Assembly: GCA_003818595.1 (NCBI GenBank)
Contig: RPQV01000012.1
Location: forward strand, 1 to 19,738
Length of the DNA stretch: 19,738 nucleotides
Reading direction: 5' to 3'
Source of the DNA: Calditrichota bacterium
GTDB taxonomy: Bacteria > Zhuqueibacterota > Zhuqueibacteria > Residuimicrobiales > Krinioviventaceae
The stretch's first letter is position 1. Each line of letters opens with the position of its first letter. A program made the position numbers and the translations under genes. Positions 1 to 8,363 of the stretch are shown one piece after another. The notes under the pieces are model-generated. The model saw only the letters and a program-made list of their open reading frames with translations, was not told the origin of the DNA and searched no databases.

Positions 1-972
1 CATTCTGTATCCAAAGTGATGTTCCACTCGCCTTCAGGCTTCCAGATCGATCTCGAATTTAATCAAACCGGCCATATTCTCAATCGACGAGTATTTGATT
101 ATGATTTGGCTCAATTGGCGGAGAAAGCAGGAGCAACTGTATTAACCAAAGCCTACGTTCATCGTCTCTTGTTCGATCAAAATCGCATCAGCGGCGTTCA
201 GTTTACCAGCATGGGGAAAAGCCACTCCGTGCGCGCCAGACTGGTCGTCGGCGCAGACGGCGTCGAATCGCGTGTCGGCCGATGGGCAGGGATTGATACC
301 CGCACCAAATTGTGCGACATGGAAACCTGCGCACAATTCACCGCGCGCGGCATCAATGTGTCGCAGGAGCATTTGCATCTCTATTTCTCCTCCCGCATTG
401 CCCCTGAAGGTTATCTGTGGATATTCCCCAAGGGTGATGGACTCGCCAATGTCGGCCTCGGCATTTCCGGTGAAGCCGCACGACACAAGGCGCCGCTGAC
501 ATATCTGCAGGAATTTATGTCGGATCATTTTCCCGATGCTTCCGTCCTCACCACCGTCATCGGCGGCGTCCCCTGCGATAAAACAATATCTCCACTCACG
601 GCAGACGGTTTCCTGCTGGTTGGAGATGCAGCGCACCAGGTGAATCCGATAACCGGAGGCGGCATCATCACAGCGATGACTGCCGGTAAAATCGCCGGAC
701 AAGTAGCGGCCAAGGCCCTGGCCAAAGGGGATGTCAGCTCAAAAGCATTGAAGGACTATCCCCGGCTGTGGCATAAAGCCGAAGGGAAAAACCATCAAAT
801 TTTCTATAAATTGAAAAATTATATATATAAATTAACTGACGACGAATTGGATGCAATAGCCCAGGCAGGTTTGAGTGTTCCGTTGCATCATCGGACGATG
901 CTTACCCTGTTCCGATCTGCATTGATCAAAAAACCGTCGCTGATCCTGGACGCAGTGAAGGTTTTTACGTGA
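1..972 (+). CDS. Geranylgeranyl reductase family FAD-dependent oxidoreductase (5' partial)
   Basis: The reading frame is open from base 1, so the gene begins outside the window; 323 codons are present and the N-terminal dinucleotide-binding GxGxxG segment is missing. What remains is characteristic of the geranylgeranyl reductase (GGR) group of FAD monooxygenase-like flavoproteins: 'YDLAQLAEKAGA', the 'VVGADGVESRVGR' second FAD motif, and the 'LLVGDAAHQVNPITGGGI' motif that contacts the FAD pyrophosphate and ribityl chain. Family members saturate isoprenoid chains of chlorophyll, quinones or ether lipids, but many bacterial members have no proven substrate. The stop lies 10 nt before the start of a CDP-alcohol phosphatidyltransferase, so the two are probably co-transcribed and the substrate may be a membrane lipid; that is inference. 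The family call is firm, the substrate is not known. Confidence 0.85.
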   Translation, partial: HSVSKVMFHSPSGFQIDLEFNQTGHILNRRVFDYDLAQLAEKAGATVLTKAYVHRLLFDQNRISGVQFTSMGKSHSVRARLVVGADGVESRVGRWAGIDTRTKLCDMETCAQFTARGINVSQEHLHLYFSSRIAPEGYLWIFPKGDGLANVGLGISGEAARHKAPLTYLQEFMSDHFPDASVLTTVIGGVPCDKTISPLTADGFLLVGDAAHQVNPITGGGIITAMTAGKIAGQVAAKALAKGDVSSKALKDYPRLWHKAEGKNHQIFYKLKNYIYKLTDDELDAIAQAGLSVPLHHRTMLTLFRSALIKKPSLILDAVKVFT

Positions 973-982
973 GTAGGTGTTT

Positions 983-1585
983 ATGAAACGAGCCGGATTA
1001 ATTCAGATCATTCGTGAAGACGAGAATAAATTCGCCCTTCCGAATTTTTTCACTGTTCTGAGATTGATCTTTCTGCCGTTCATCCTGATTGCACTTAATA
1101 TGCAAACGCGCGGCGGGGATTTTATTGCGATTATATTGATGGCGTTGGCGTGTCTGACGGACTTTCTCGATGGCTATTATGCCCGCAAACTCAACAAAAA
1201 ATCCAATGTCGGACGAATGTTGGATCCCCTCATCGACAAGTTGAGCGTCGATACTGCGATGCTGGTATTGGCATCGGCCAAGGGATTACCCTATTGGTAC
1301 GTCTTTATCGTGATTTTTAGAGATTTGTTTCTGCTTCTCGGCGGTACATTCGTCATTTCCAAGCGTCGCCTGGTGGTTGAATCCAACAAGCTGGGTAAAT
1401 GGACCTCAACACTTTTCGCCTTGGTGATCATTTCCTTCACCATTAACATACCCTACGTCAAAACAGCTTTGATGTATATTTCGTTGTTGATGGTGCCTCT
1501 GACACTGGTTGGATACACTAAAAAATATTCGCACGACATCCCCCGCAAAAAATCGACTCGACGTGAAAACAGGATCCCCTCGTGA
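983..1585 (+). CDS. pgsA: CDP-alcohol phosphatidyltransferase, PgsA-like
   Basis: A 200-aa integral membrane enzyme that joins a CDP-activated diacylglycerol to an alcohol phosphate; the PgsA form makes phosphatidylglycerophosphate. The full class I signature D-x2-DG-x2-AR-x8-G-x3-D-x3-D is present: D60, D63-G64, A67-R68, G77, D81, D85. The N-terminal 'LPNFFTVLRLIFLPF' segment is typical of PgsA, and several hydrophobic helices follow (about residues 24-40, 46-60, 87-120, 134-175). I chose ATG 983; an in-frame GTG at 977 would add two residues, but the 'AGGTG' just before ATG 983 looks like part of its ribosome binding site. The 3' end overlaps ftsY by 4 nt. The tight linkage to rimO two genes downstream recalls the rimO-pgsA neighbourhood of many bacteria, which favours PgsA. 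A different alcohol acceptor cannot be excluded because of the adjacent GGR-family gene. Confidence 0.85.
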   Translation: MKRAGLIQIIREDENKFALPNFFTVLRLIFLPFILIALNMQTRGGDFIAIILMALACLTDFLDGYYARKLNKKSNVGRMLDPLIDKLSVDTAMLVLASAKGLPYWYVFIVIFRDLFLLLGGTFVISKRRLVVESNKLGKWTSTLFALVIISFTINIPYVKTALMYISLLMVPLTLVGYTKKYSHDIPRKKSTRRENRIPS

Positions 1586-2496
1586 TAAAGGTCTTTTCAA
1601 AATTAGCCCAAGGTCTGGCCAAAACAAAAGCAGGCCTTATCAGCGGCATTGCCCAGGTAATAAAAGGCAGACGGATTGATGAAAATGTGCTGGATGAACT
1701 GGAAGAGCTTCTTATACTCAGCGACATCGGTGTTGGGACGGTGCAGATCATCATGGAAGATTTGCGCGTTCGCCTGCGCAGAGAAGACGTCCTCGACGAA
1801 CAGCAAGTGATTGCCATACTCAAACAGGAACTTGTCACTCTGCTTCAGCAGACAACGCCATTATCGGATGATGAAATCACCGCAAAACCCCTGGTTGTCA
1901 GCATCGTGGGGGTTAACGGTACCGGGAAAACCACCACTATTGGAAAATTGGCGAATTATTATCAACAAAATGGGGCCAGGGTACTGCTTGCTGCAGCGGA
2001 CACCTTCCGGGCTGCCGCCACAGATCAGTTGACCATTTGGGCAAATCGAGCCGGAGTCGAGATTGTGCATAACCAACCCGGCGCCGACCCGGCAGCAGTC
2101 GCCTATGATGCGCTCCAGGCCGCCATCGCCCGAAATATCGACATACTGCTGGTGGATACCGCCGGACGCCTGCACACCAAATCCAATCTGATGGCGGAAC
2201 TGACGAAAATTCACAAAGTTTTGTCCAAATTGCTGCCCGGAGCTCCGCACGAGGTTTTCCTCGTCCTTGATGCAACCACCGGTCAAAATGGCCTGTCGCA
2301 GGCTAAACAGTTTCTTCAAACCGTTCGGGTGACCGGAATTGTCCTGACTAAACTTGACGGCACCGCCAAGGGCGGTATTGTCATTCCCATCATCAAAGAG
2401 TTGGGGTTACCCGTCCGTTTTGTCGGCATTGGCGAAAAGATAGAAGATTTGGCGACGTTCGACGCTCAAGCCTTTGTCGAGGCTTTGTTTCAATGA
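1582..2496 (+). CDS. ftsY: Signal recognition particle receptor FtsY
   Basis: A 304-aa SRP-type GTPase that docks the SRP-ribosome complex at the membrane for co-translational insertion. It contains only the NG core: an N-domain helical bundle (about 1-95) and the G domain (about 104-304), with no long acidic A domain such as that of E. coli FtsY. G motifs are intact: P-loop 'GVNGTGKTTT' (110-119), 'DTFRAAATDQL' (140-150), 'DTAGRLHTKSNLMAEL' (192-207) and 'TKLDGTAKGG' (256-265), plus the closing 'GIGEKIEDL' (282-290). 'GVNGTGKTT' and 'HTKSNLMAEL' fit FtsY rather than Ffh, and there is no methionine-rich M domain. It starts with GTG inside the stop of the preceding gene, and its own ATGA is shared with the rimO start, so translation is probably coupled across the three genes. 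Confidence 0.96.
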   Translation: MIKVFSKLAQGLAKTKAGLISGIAQVIKGRRIDENVLDELEELLILSDIGVGTVQIIMEDLRVRLRREDVLDEQQVIAILKQELVTLLQQTTPLSDDEITAKPLVVSIVGVNGTGKTTTIGKLANYYQQNGARVLLAAADTFRAAATDQLTIWANRAGVEIVHNQPGADPAAVAYDALQAAIARNIDILLVDTAGRLHTKSNLMAELTKIHKVLSKLLPGAPHEVFLVLDATTGQNGLSQAKQFLQTVRVTGIVLTKLDGTAKGGIVIPIIKELGLPVRFVGIGEKIEDLATFDAQAFVEALFQ

Positions 2497-3770
2497 AAAC
2501 AGCTTTCATCAACCTCGGTTGTCCCAAAAATCAGGTGGATCTTGAAACCATTCTCGGTGGACTGAGCGTCGAAATCACCCCAAATGTTGAAAATGCGGAT
2601 GTGGTGATCATCAATACGTGCGCCTTTATTGAAAGCGCCAAGCGTGAATCCATTGACGCCATATTCGACATGCTGCAGAGCCGAAAAAAGAACGAGCATC
2701 TCAAAGTATTGGTCTCCGGATGTCTGCCGCAACGTTATCAGAATGAGCTTATCACTTTGATTCCCGAAGTAGACAAGTTCTTCCCATCGACTTTGATCCA
2801 AAATACAATTCAGGAAATCCAGGAATTTTTGAAAATCAGAAAAAATCCTGCATCCGATCGCCTGCTGCTCACTCCGCCGCATTATGCTTATTTGAGAATT
2901 GCCGATGGTTGCGATAATCGTTGCACCTACTGTGCAATCCCTCTCATCAAGGGAGGTTATACAAGTCGCACAAGTGAAGAGATCGTTGCCGAAGCCGTAT
3001 CCCTGGTGGAAAGGGGAGTCAAAGAATTGCTGATTATTGCCCAGGATACAACATTTTTTGGTCATGATCTCAATAACGGCATGAATCTGTCCCGGCTATT
3101 GCAGCAGCTCGATGGCGTCGAAGGATTAAGTTGGATCAGACTCTTATACACCCATCCAGCGCATTGGAGCGATGCGCTAATTGATACGATGGCGTCTTTG
3201 GAGAAGGTGGCTCCCTATGCAGACATCCCCATACAGCATATATCGGATTCTTTATTGAGCCGAATGGGGCGCAAAGTGACGCGGGCGCAGATTGAGCAAT
3301 TATTGGACAACATTCGCAGGCACATTCCAGGTTTGGCGCTCCGTACGTCAATCATCACGGGATTCCCGGGCGAAACCGATCAGGATTTCCTGCAATTGAT
3401 CGACTTTATCGAACACGTTCAATTTGACCATCTGGGTGTTTTCACTTATTCCCGCGAGGAGGGAACCCCGGCGTTCAAGTTGAAGGATAATATACCGGAA
3501 GAGGTCAAGCTCGAGCGCCAGCGGGAAATTATGCGCATCCAAGGAGAGATTGTCGCAGAAAAAAATGACCGAATCATCGGCAATTCCATTCAAGTTCTCG
3601 TCGATGAAATTGATTTTGAAAACAACCGGGCATTAGGCCATAGCCGGTGGAGTGCTCCGGAAATTGACGGCAATATTCTCCTGGGCGGAAATGTTCTACA
3701 AGGTGAATTTTATCAGGTTCGCATCACGGGTTCAGAGATGTTTGATTTGATCGGTGAATTGGACAATTAA
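2493..3770 (+). CDS. rimO: Ribosomal protein uS12 (Asp) methylthiotransferase RimO
   Basis: A 425-aa radical-SAM methylthiotransferase that modifies the conserved aspartate of ribosomal protein S12. The N-terminal MTTase domain begins with the RimO hallmark 'INLGCPKNQVDLE', and its auxiliary 4Fe-4S cluster ligands are C10, C43 and C77. The radical SAM domain carries CxxxCxxC at C140, C144 and C147 ('GCDNRCTYCAIP'). The C-terminal TRAM domain contains 'RWSAPEIDGNI', close to the 'SxADAPEIDG' consensus that separates RimO from MiaB and MtaB. The length matches the family (about 430-440). The start ATG lies within the ftsY stop (ATGA overlap, 4 nt). No separate promoter is seen, so it is likely the last gene of the GGR-pgsA-ftsY-rimO unit. 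Confidence 0.95.
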   Translation: MKTAFINLGCPKNQVDLETILGGLSVEITPNVENADVVIINTCAFIESAKRESIDAIFDMLQSRKKNEHLKVLVSGCLPQRYQNELITLIPEVDKFFPSTLIQNTIQEIQEFLKIRKNPASDRLLLTPPHYAYLRIADGCDNRCTYCAIPLIKGGYTSRTSEEIVAEAVSLVERGVKELLIIAQDTTFFGHDLNNGMNLSRLLQQLDGVEGLSWIRLLYTHPAHWSDALIDTMASLEKVAPYADIPIQHISDSLLSRMGRKVTRAQIEQLLDNIRRHIPGLALRTSIITGFPGETDQDFLQLIDFIEHVQFDHLGVFTYSREEGTPAFKLKDNIPEEVKLERQREIMRIQGEIVAEKNDRIIGNSIQVLVDEIDFENNRALGHSRWSAPEIDGNILLGGNVLQGEFYQVRITGSEMFDLIGELDN

Positions 3771-3832
3771 AAATCATCTGCAGCCGATCATCACTCTATC
3801 GGATCACGAAATAAAGGGAGTAGAAATAAAAA

Positions 3833-5095
3833 ATGAAAAATGCATTGCTCCTGATTACAGCCACGATGTTGAGCGGCGTTGGCTGCATCATGGCCGCCGA
3901 CGCCATGACGCCGATTTATTTTGATACTGCAGTATATGCTGACAAGGAGCATCTGGATCGGGGACGGCTGGACGTGTTTGTCCAAACGGTGTATGACGAC
4001 CTGCAGTTCATTAAAAAAGACAGCATTTTTGAGGCTGCTTTCGAAATTTCTGCCATCATATTTAAAGGGGACGATCAGATAGACGGCAAAACCTGGAAGG
4101 AAACCGTCAGTGTCAACAGTTATGAACAGACGAACAGCCGCAGCGACGTCCGGCTTTCGCGTAATTATTTCGAATTAGAACCGGGAAATTATAAAATTTC
4201 CATCACCTTCGAAGACTTGTCCACTCGAACCACTTCATCGATTGAAGAAAAGATCAAAGTTGACAACTGGTCAACATCAGAGCTTTCTCTCGCAGGCGTG
4301 ACCTATGCTCGGCGCGTAGAGATTGAAAATGGTGTGATCCGAAGTATTCAGCCGGATGTAACCAGTCCCACCAAGGGACTTCAATCCCCTTCATCAGCCT
4401 ATTTTGAAATTTATTCAAAACTTCCTGGAGCGAGCGCTGAAATCACTTATCGGATCGAAGGTGAAAACAGCGAATATAAACTTGAAAAAAAATTGCTGGT
4501 TCCATTAATGGATGAACGAACCGGTGTTGCCATTGATTTACCAGTGGACAGTCTGACGCACGATTCTTTTCGTCTGCAAATCGATGTAAAGGCCGATGGA
4601 AAATCCGCCCGGCTCGAGGACAAGTTTTATATTCGATTACCCGGATTACCTCGCTCGACCAAAGATTTACATACAGCCATTCAACAGTTGCAGTTAATTG
4701 CCTCAAATGTGGAATGGAAAAAGCTTAAAAAAACCTCCAAAGAAAAACAACGAGAAGAGTTTCTTCAGTTTTGGGCGAAAAGAGATCCCTCACCCGGAAC
4801 TGACTATAACGAAGCGATGGAATCATATTACACCCTGGTAAATGTCGCGAATGGAACGTTTGGGGTGATGGGCCGTGAAGGTTGGAAGACTGATCGGGGG
4901 ATGGTTTTCATTATTTTGGGACCACCCGACGAAATCATTCGCAACGATTATCCGTCAGGATCAAAACCTTATCAGATTTGGCAGTATTATGCCATTAATC
5001 GTCAGTTCGAATTCTATGACCGGAGCGGATTCGGCGATTATGAGTTTACATATCCGGTATCCATCTACGAAATTCAGAGATACGCAAAATACTAG
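3833..5095 (+). CDS. Secreted GWxTD domain-containing protein
   Basis: A 420-aa exported protein of unknown function. The N-terminus has a lysine followed by a hydrophobic stretch ending in 'GCIMAADAM', where 'ADA' around residues 22-24 fits a signal peptidase I site; C18 is not in a proper lipobox, so I do not call it a lipoprotein. The middle (about 30-270) looks beta-rich with several Ig-like strands. The C-terminal GWxTD domain is clear: 'GREGWKTDRGMVFIILGPPDEI' spans roughly residues 347-368, with the namesake G350-W351-K352-T353-D354, followed by an aromatic-rich segment ('YQIWQYY', 'FEFYD'). The domain is widespread in FCB and Acidobacteriota genomes without an established activity. 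The start is preceded by GGGAG at 3816-3820, 12 nt upstream. The stop lies 13 nt before the LD-carboxypeptidase start, suggesting co-transcription and a cell-envelope role (inference). Confidence 0.85.
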   Translation: MKNALLLITATMLSGVGCIMAADAMTPIYFDTAVYADKEHLDRGRLDVFVQTVYDDLQFIKKDSIFEAAFEISAIIFKGDDQIDGKTWKETVSVNSYEQTNSRSDVRLSRNYFELEPGNYKISITFEDLSTRTTSSIEEKIKVDNWSTSELSLAGVTYARRVEIENGVIRSIQPDVTSPTKGLQSPSSAYFEIYSKLPGASAEITYRIEGENSEYKLEKKLLVPLMDERTGVAIDLPVDSLTHDSFRLQIDVKADGKSARLEDKFYIRLPGLPRSTKDLHTAIQQLQLIASNVEWKKLKKTSKEKQREEFLQFWAKRDPSPGTDYNEAMESYYTLVNVANGTFGVMGREGWKTDRGMVFIILGPPDEIIRNDYPSGSKPYQIWQYYAINRQFEFYDRSGFGDYEFTYPVSIYEIQRYAKY

Positions 5096-5108
5096 CAGAA
5101 AAAAGCAG

Positions 5109-6047
5109 TTGCTAAAACCATCGCGGCTGCGACCGGGAGATGCCGTTGCGGTCATTTCTCCGGCAGGTTCATTGGATGCCTCGCGATTGCAGCGTCTTGA
5201 ACATGGATTGAATTATCTCCGTCAGCAAGGATATCGCGTGGTCGAGGGAAGCTCTCTCAGACGACAAACCGGATATCTTGCCGGCAATGATGGAGAGCGC
5301 GCTGATGATCTCAACAGCATGCTCCGCGATCCGGAAATCAAGGCTCTTTTTTGCGCCCGCGGTGGTTATGGAATCACGCGCATTCTCAGTCGCATTGATT
5401 ATGAGGCAGCCAGACTCGCACCCAAGATTATCGTCGGCTTTAGTGACGTCACGGCACTGCAAATGGCATTGTTTCAGCAGATCGGTCTCATCACTTTCTC
5501 CGGCCCCATGGTAGCGGTCGAATTGGGTGATCGTTTAACACCCCTGACTGAATCCTCCCTGTGGAGACAGATCAGAGAAGGCAAGGTTGATAAATATAAA
5601 ACCGACAATCAGTTTCCGGCACTCGGGCGTTATTTCTCCGGCAGGGCGGAAGGACGTCTCCTGGGAGGATGTCTCTCTGTGCTCGTGTCACTGCTGGGTA
5701 CGCCGTTTTTCCCCAATCTGAAAAATGCCATCCTGATTCTCGAAGATGTGGGTGAAGAACTGTATAAAATTGATCGATATTTTTCACAGCTGGTTAATGC
5801 AGGCGTTTTTGAGACCGTGAAAGGCGTCATTTTAGGCCAATTCAAGGCCATTCATCCTGATCAAAACGTCAATCCGATTGAATTTGATGAAATGGTGACG
5901 GATTATCTTGGACCTTTGAATGTTCCCGTAATTGGCGGTTTCCCTTATGGTCATATTTCCGATAAATATACACTGCCGTTTGGTGTTCGCATCCGCATGG
6001 ATGCAGACAATGGAAAAATTGTTCAACTGGAGTCAGGAGTCGTATGA
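5109..6047 (+). CDS. ldcA: Muramoyltetrapeptide (LD-) carboxypeptidase, peptidase family S66
   Basis: A 312-aa cytoplasmic serine peptidase that removes the terminal D-Ala from recycled muropeptide tetrapeptides. The S66 triad is visible: nucleophile S112 in 'GFSDVTAL', E212 in 'ILEDVGEELYKIDR', and H282 in 'FPYGHISDKYTLPFG', at nearly the same spacing as the known Ser/Glu/His triad of Pseudomonas LdcA. 'ARGGYGITR' is also conserved. The frame stays open upstream into the previous gene (ATG at 5040 and 4875), but only TTG 5109 gives the family-like N-terminus 'LKPSRLRPGDAVAVISPAG'. I therefore chose TTG, 13 nt after the GWxTD stop; ATG 5040 is the alternative. No signal peptide follows, as expected for a recycling enzyme. 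The last codons overlap purN by 4 nt (ATGA). Confidence 0.9.
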   Translation: MLKPSRLRPGDAVAVISPAGSLDASRLQRLEHGLNYLRQQGYRVVEGSSLRRQTGYLAGNDGERADDLNSMLRDPEIKALFCARGGYGITRILSRIDYEAARLAPKIIVGFSDVTALQMALFQQIGLITFSGPMVAVELGDRLTPLTESSLWRQIREGKVDKYKTDNQFPALGRYFSGRAEGRLLGGCLSVLVSLLGTPFFPNLKNAILILEDVGEELYKIDRYFSQLVNAGVFETVKGVILGQFKAIHPDQNVNPIEFDEMVTDYLGPLNVPVIGGFPYGHISDKYTLPFGVRIRMDADNGKIVQLESGVV

Positions 6048-6700
6048 GACGTCGTGTGCCGTTGCGACTTGCCGCTTTTGCTTCGGGCCGCGGTTCCAAT
6101 TTGGCCGCAATTCTCGAAAAAATTGATACCGGAAAACTGGATGCCCAGGTGGTCCTCGTGCTCAGCAACAATTCCGACGCCGGCGCGCTCGATATTGCCA
6201 GGCAACATGGAATACCGGCGATGCACATTTCCCGCAAACAATTCAATGACGACCAGACCTATGAAAATGCCCTCCTCACTGCGCTGGCCGATTCGCAAAC
6301 CGAATTGGTGATTCTCGCAGGTTATATGAAGAAAATACCCGTTTCCATCGTGCGTACGTTTCAGGGTCGGATGCTGAACATTCATCCAGCCCTGTTGCCT
6401 TCTTTTGGCGGCCAAGGGTTATACGGCCATTTTGTCCATGAGGCGGTCTTGGCTTTCGGCTGCAAGGTGAGCGGCGTTACCGTACATTTGGTCGACGCGC
6501 AATACGATACCGGAGCGCCGGTCATGCAGCGTAGTGTGCCGGTGCTGGAGGAGGATACCGCGGAAACGCTGGCTGCCCGTATTTTGAAAGAAGAGCATCA
6601 AATATACGCTGAGGCGATACAACTGTTTGCCGAGGGACGCGTGCGACTGGACGGAAGACGAACAAAAATTTTGCCCCCGGAATTCGAAAAACAACCATAA
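6044..6700 (+). CDS. purN: Phosphoribosylglycinamide formyltransferase (GAR transformylase)
   Basis: A 218-aa enzyme of de novo purine synthesis that transfers the formyl group of 10-formyl-tetrahydrofolate to glycinamide ribonucleotide. The N-terminal 'AFASGRGSNLAAIL' is the phosphate-binding loop for GAR. The catalytic residues are present: N112 and H114 in 'LNIHPALLPSF' and D155 in 'DAQYDTGAPV'. The loop after the Asn/His reads 'FGGQGLYG', the variant common outside Enterobacteria. The C-terminus is slightly longer than in E. coli PurN (212 aa). ATG 6044 lies in the stop of ldcA, so translation is likely coupled. The next step of this part of the pathway, purH, follows after 37 nt. Confidence 0.95.
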   Translation: MRRRVPLRLAAFASGRGSNLAAILEKIDTGKLDAQVVLVLSNNSDAGALDIARQHGIPAMHISRKQFNDDQTYENALLTALADSQTELVILAGYMKKIPVSIVRTFQGRMLNIHPALLPSFGGQGLYGHFVHEAVLAFGCKVSGVTVHLVDAQYDTGAPVMQRSVPVLEEDTAETLAARILKEEHQIYAEAIQLFAEGRVRLDGRRTKILPPEFEKQP

Positions 6701-6737
6701 CAATGCAAGATGGTCAATTAAACATGAGGGATTGATT

Positions 6738-8300
6738 GTGAGCGAAAATGTCAAAATTTCAAGAGCCCTGGTGAGCGTCTATGATAAAACAGGTATACTC
6801 GAACTGGTTCAGTTTTTGGTCGAACAAGGTGTAACCGTGATCTCAACCGGTGGAACTTATTCGCTGCTCAAGGATAATGGTCTTCCGGTCACCAAAGTTT
6901 CAGAGATTACCCGCTTTCCTGAAATATTGGGCGGACGCGTCAAAACGCTGCATCCGTTTATTCATGGCGGCATCTTGGCCAAACGCACAGAGGAACAGTT
7001 GGCCGAGCTAACCTCGCATCAAATTGCTCCCATAGACATGGTGGTTGTCAATCTTTATCCTTTCGAAAAAACGGTCGCCGATCCCCGGGTGACGCTGTCC
7101 ACGGCCCTGGAAAATATCGATATCGGTGGGCCAACGATGATTCGTGCCGCCGCCAAAAATTTCCCCTACGTCGCCGTCGTCACTGATCCTTCGCAATACT
7201 CAGCCGTCATATCAGATATGAGTGAGAATCAAGGCGCGGTTACCGCTGCCCTGCGCCGAGAATTGGCTTTGGCGGCGTTTACTCGTACCTCTCAATACGA
7301 TAGCGCAATCTATGGTTACCTGGGCTCTCAACAAGAAAACAGCGAACTACCCAGCCTTTTTCGTCTTCATCTTAAAAAAGTCCAGGATCTTCGTTATGGC
7401 GAAAATCCGCACCAGCGCGCGGCTTTTTATGCCGACGCACAACGGCCCCCTGCAGGAGCTGTCGCGGCCAAACAGCTCCACGGAAAAGAACTCTCTTACA
7501 ACAACATCATGGATATGAGCGCTGCCATCGGGCTGGCGCTTGAATTCGAACAACCCGCAGTCGTCATCGTCAAGCACAGTAATCCCTGCGGGGCAGCGAT
7601 CGCACCGGATGTGGCACAAGCCTATTCATTAGCCCTGACAACGGACAAGGTGTCCGCGTATGGCGGTATCGTGGCCGCGAATCGGGAGATTGATCGGACA
7701 GCGGCGAATCTCATCAGCGAGATTTTCACCGAAGTGGTGGTCGCACCCGCCTTTTCATCGGAAGCCCTTGCGGTACTGACACAGAAAAAGAATATCAGGC
7801 TGATGTTGTGGCCTGAATCTCACCCTCCGCAAAAAGGCATGGAAATCAAAGCTGTCGAGGGAGGTTTTCTGGTTCAGGACATGGATTTGATGCCGGTTAA
7901 TGAAGCAGAGTGGAAGGTTGTCAGCAAACGGGCGCCGACGGAAGCCGAATGGGCGGGGATGCGGTTCGGCTGGAAAGTCGCCAAATGGGTGAAAAGTAAT
8001 GCGGTCATTTATGTCAACGCAAACCAGACCCTGGGTGTCGGCGCAGGTCAGATGTCGAGAGTGGATTCTTCACGTCTTGCGGTGACCAAAGCAGCTGAGG
8101 CTGGACTTGATATTTCGGGATCAGTAATGATTTCTGATGCTTTTTTCCCCTTTCGTGACGGTATAGACGCGGCCGCAAAAGCCGGCGCCAAGGCGGTCAT
8201 TGAACCCGGCGGCTCTGTTCGTGACGATCTAGTGATCGAAGCGGCGAATGAACACGGAATGGCCATGGTATTCACCGGCAGACGTCATTTTCGCCATTGA
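6738..8300 (+). CDS. purH: Bifunctional AICAR transformylase / IMP cyclohydrolase
   Basis: A 520-aa bifunctional enzyme that catalyses the last two steps of IMP synthesis. The N-terminal methylglyoxal-synthase-like IMP cyclohydrolase domain shows 'RALVSVYDKTG', 'ISTGGT', 'GGRVKTLHP' and 'HGGIL'. The C-terminal AICAR formyltransferase domain carries the catalytic 'KHSNPCGAA' (K279-H280) and 'SDAFFPFRDGID' near the end. The frame extends upstream into purN (6627), but GTG 6738 gives the family start 'MSENVKISRALVSVYDK' and is preceded by GAGGGA at 6726-6731 with 6-nt spacing, so GTG is the start. The length fits the family (510-530). It forms a purNH unit downstream of ldcA. No strong terminator is seen after it. 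Confidence 0.96.
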   Translation: MSENVKISRALVSVYDKTGILELVQFLVEQGVTVISTGGTYSLLKDNGLPVTKVSEITRFPEILGGRVKTLHPFIHGGILAKRTEEQLAELTSHQIAPIDMVVVNLYPFEKTVADPRVTLSTALENIDIGGPTMIRAAAKNFPYVAVVTDPSQYSAVISDMSENQGAVTAALRRELALAAFTRTSQYDSAIYGYLGSQQENSELPSLFRLHLKKVQDLRYGENPHQRAAFYADAQRPPAGAVAAKQLHGKELSYNNIMDMSAAIGLALEFEQPAVVIVKHSNPCGAAIAPDVAQAYSLALTTDKVSAYGGIVAANREIDRTAANLISEIFTEVVVAPAFSSEALAVLTQKKNIRLMLWPESHPPQKGMEIKAVEGGFLVQDMDLMPVNEAEWKVVSKRAPTEAEWAGMRFGWKVAKWVKSNAVIYVNANQTLGVGAGQMSRVDSSRLAVTKAAEAGLDISGSVMISDAFFPFRDGIDAAAKAGAKAVIEPGGSVRDDLVIEAANEHGMAMVFTGRRHFRH

Positions 8301-8333
8301 TGACACGTTAATCCAAAAGCTGTAAGACCCCCG

Positions 8334-8339
8334 TATAAT
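8334..8339 (+). promoter_or_regulatory. Possible -10 box (TATAAT) upstream of the GH3 gene
   Basis: A perfect TATAAT sits 24 nt before the GH3 start in the 63-nt gap after purH. No convincing -35 is found at 16-18 nt upstream, so this may be chance. If real, it would give the glycosidase its own transcript with a leader of roughly 15-20 nt, separate from the purine operon. Confidence 0.25.
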
Positions 8340-8363
8340 TCATTAACTGAAAAGGCCGCTCAT

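Noticed and set aside
142..702. Minus-strand open frame of 186 aa opposite the GGR-family gene
   Set aside because: The plus strand carries clear FAD motifs across the same DNA, and the antisense product resembles nothing.
3783..3801. CCGAT/ATCGG inverted repeat between rimO and the GWxTD gene
   Set aside because: The stem is only 5 bp with a 9-nt loop and no T tract follows; it is not supportable as a terminator or operator.
3833..3898. Lipoprotein signal in the GWxTD protein (Cys at residue 18)
   Set aside because: The residues before the Cys are G-V-G without Leu at -3, so it does not fit a lipobox; a signal peptidase I site at residues 22-24 is more likely.
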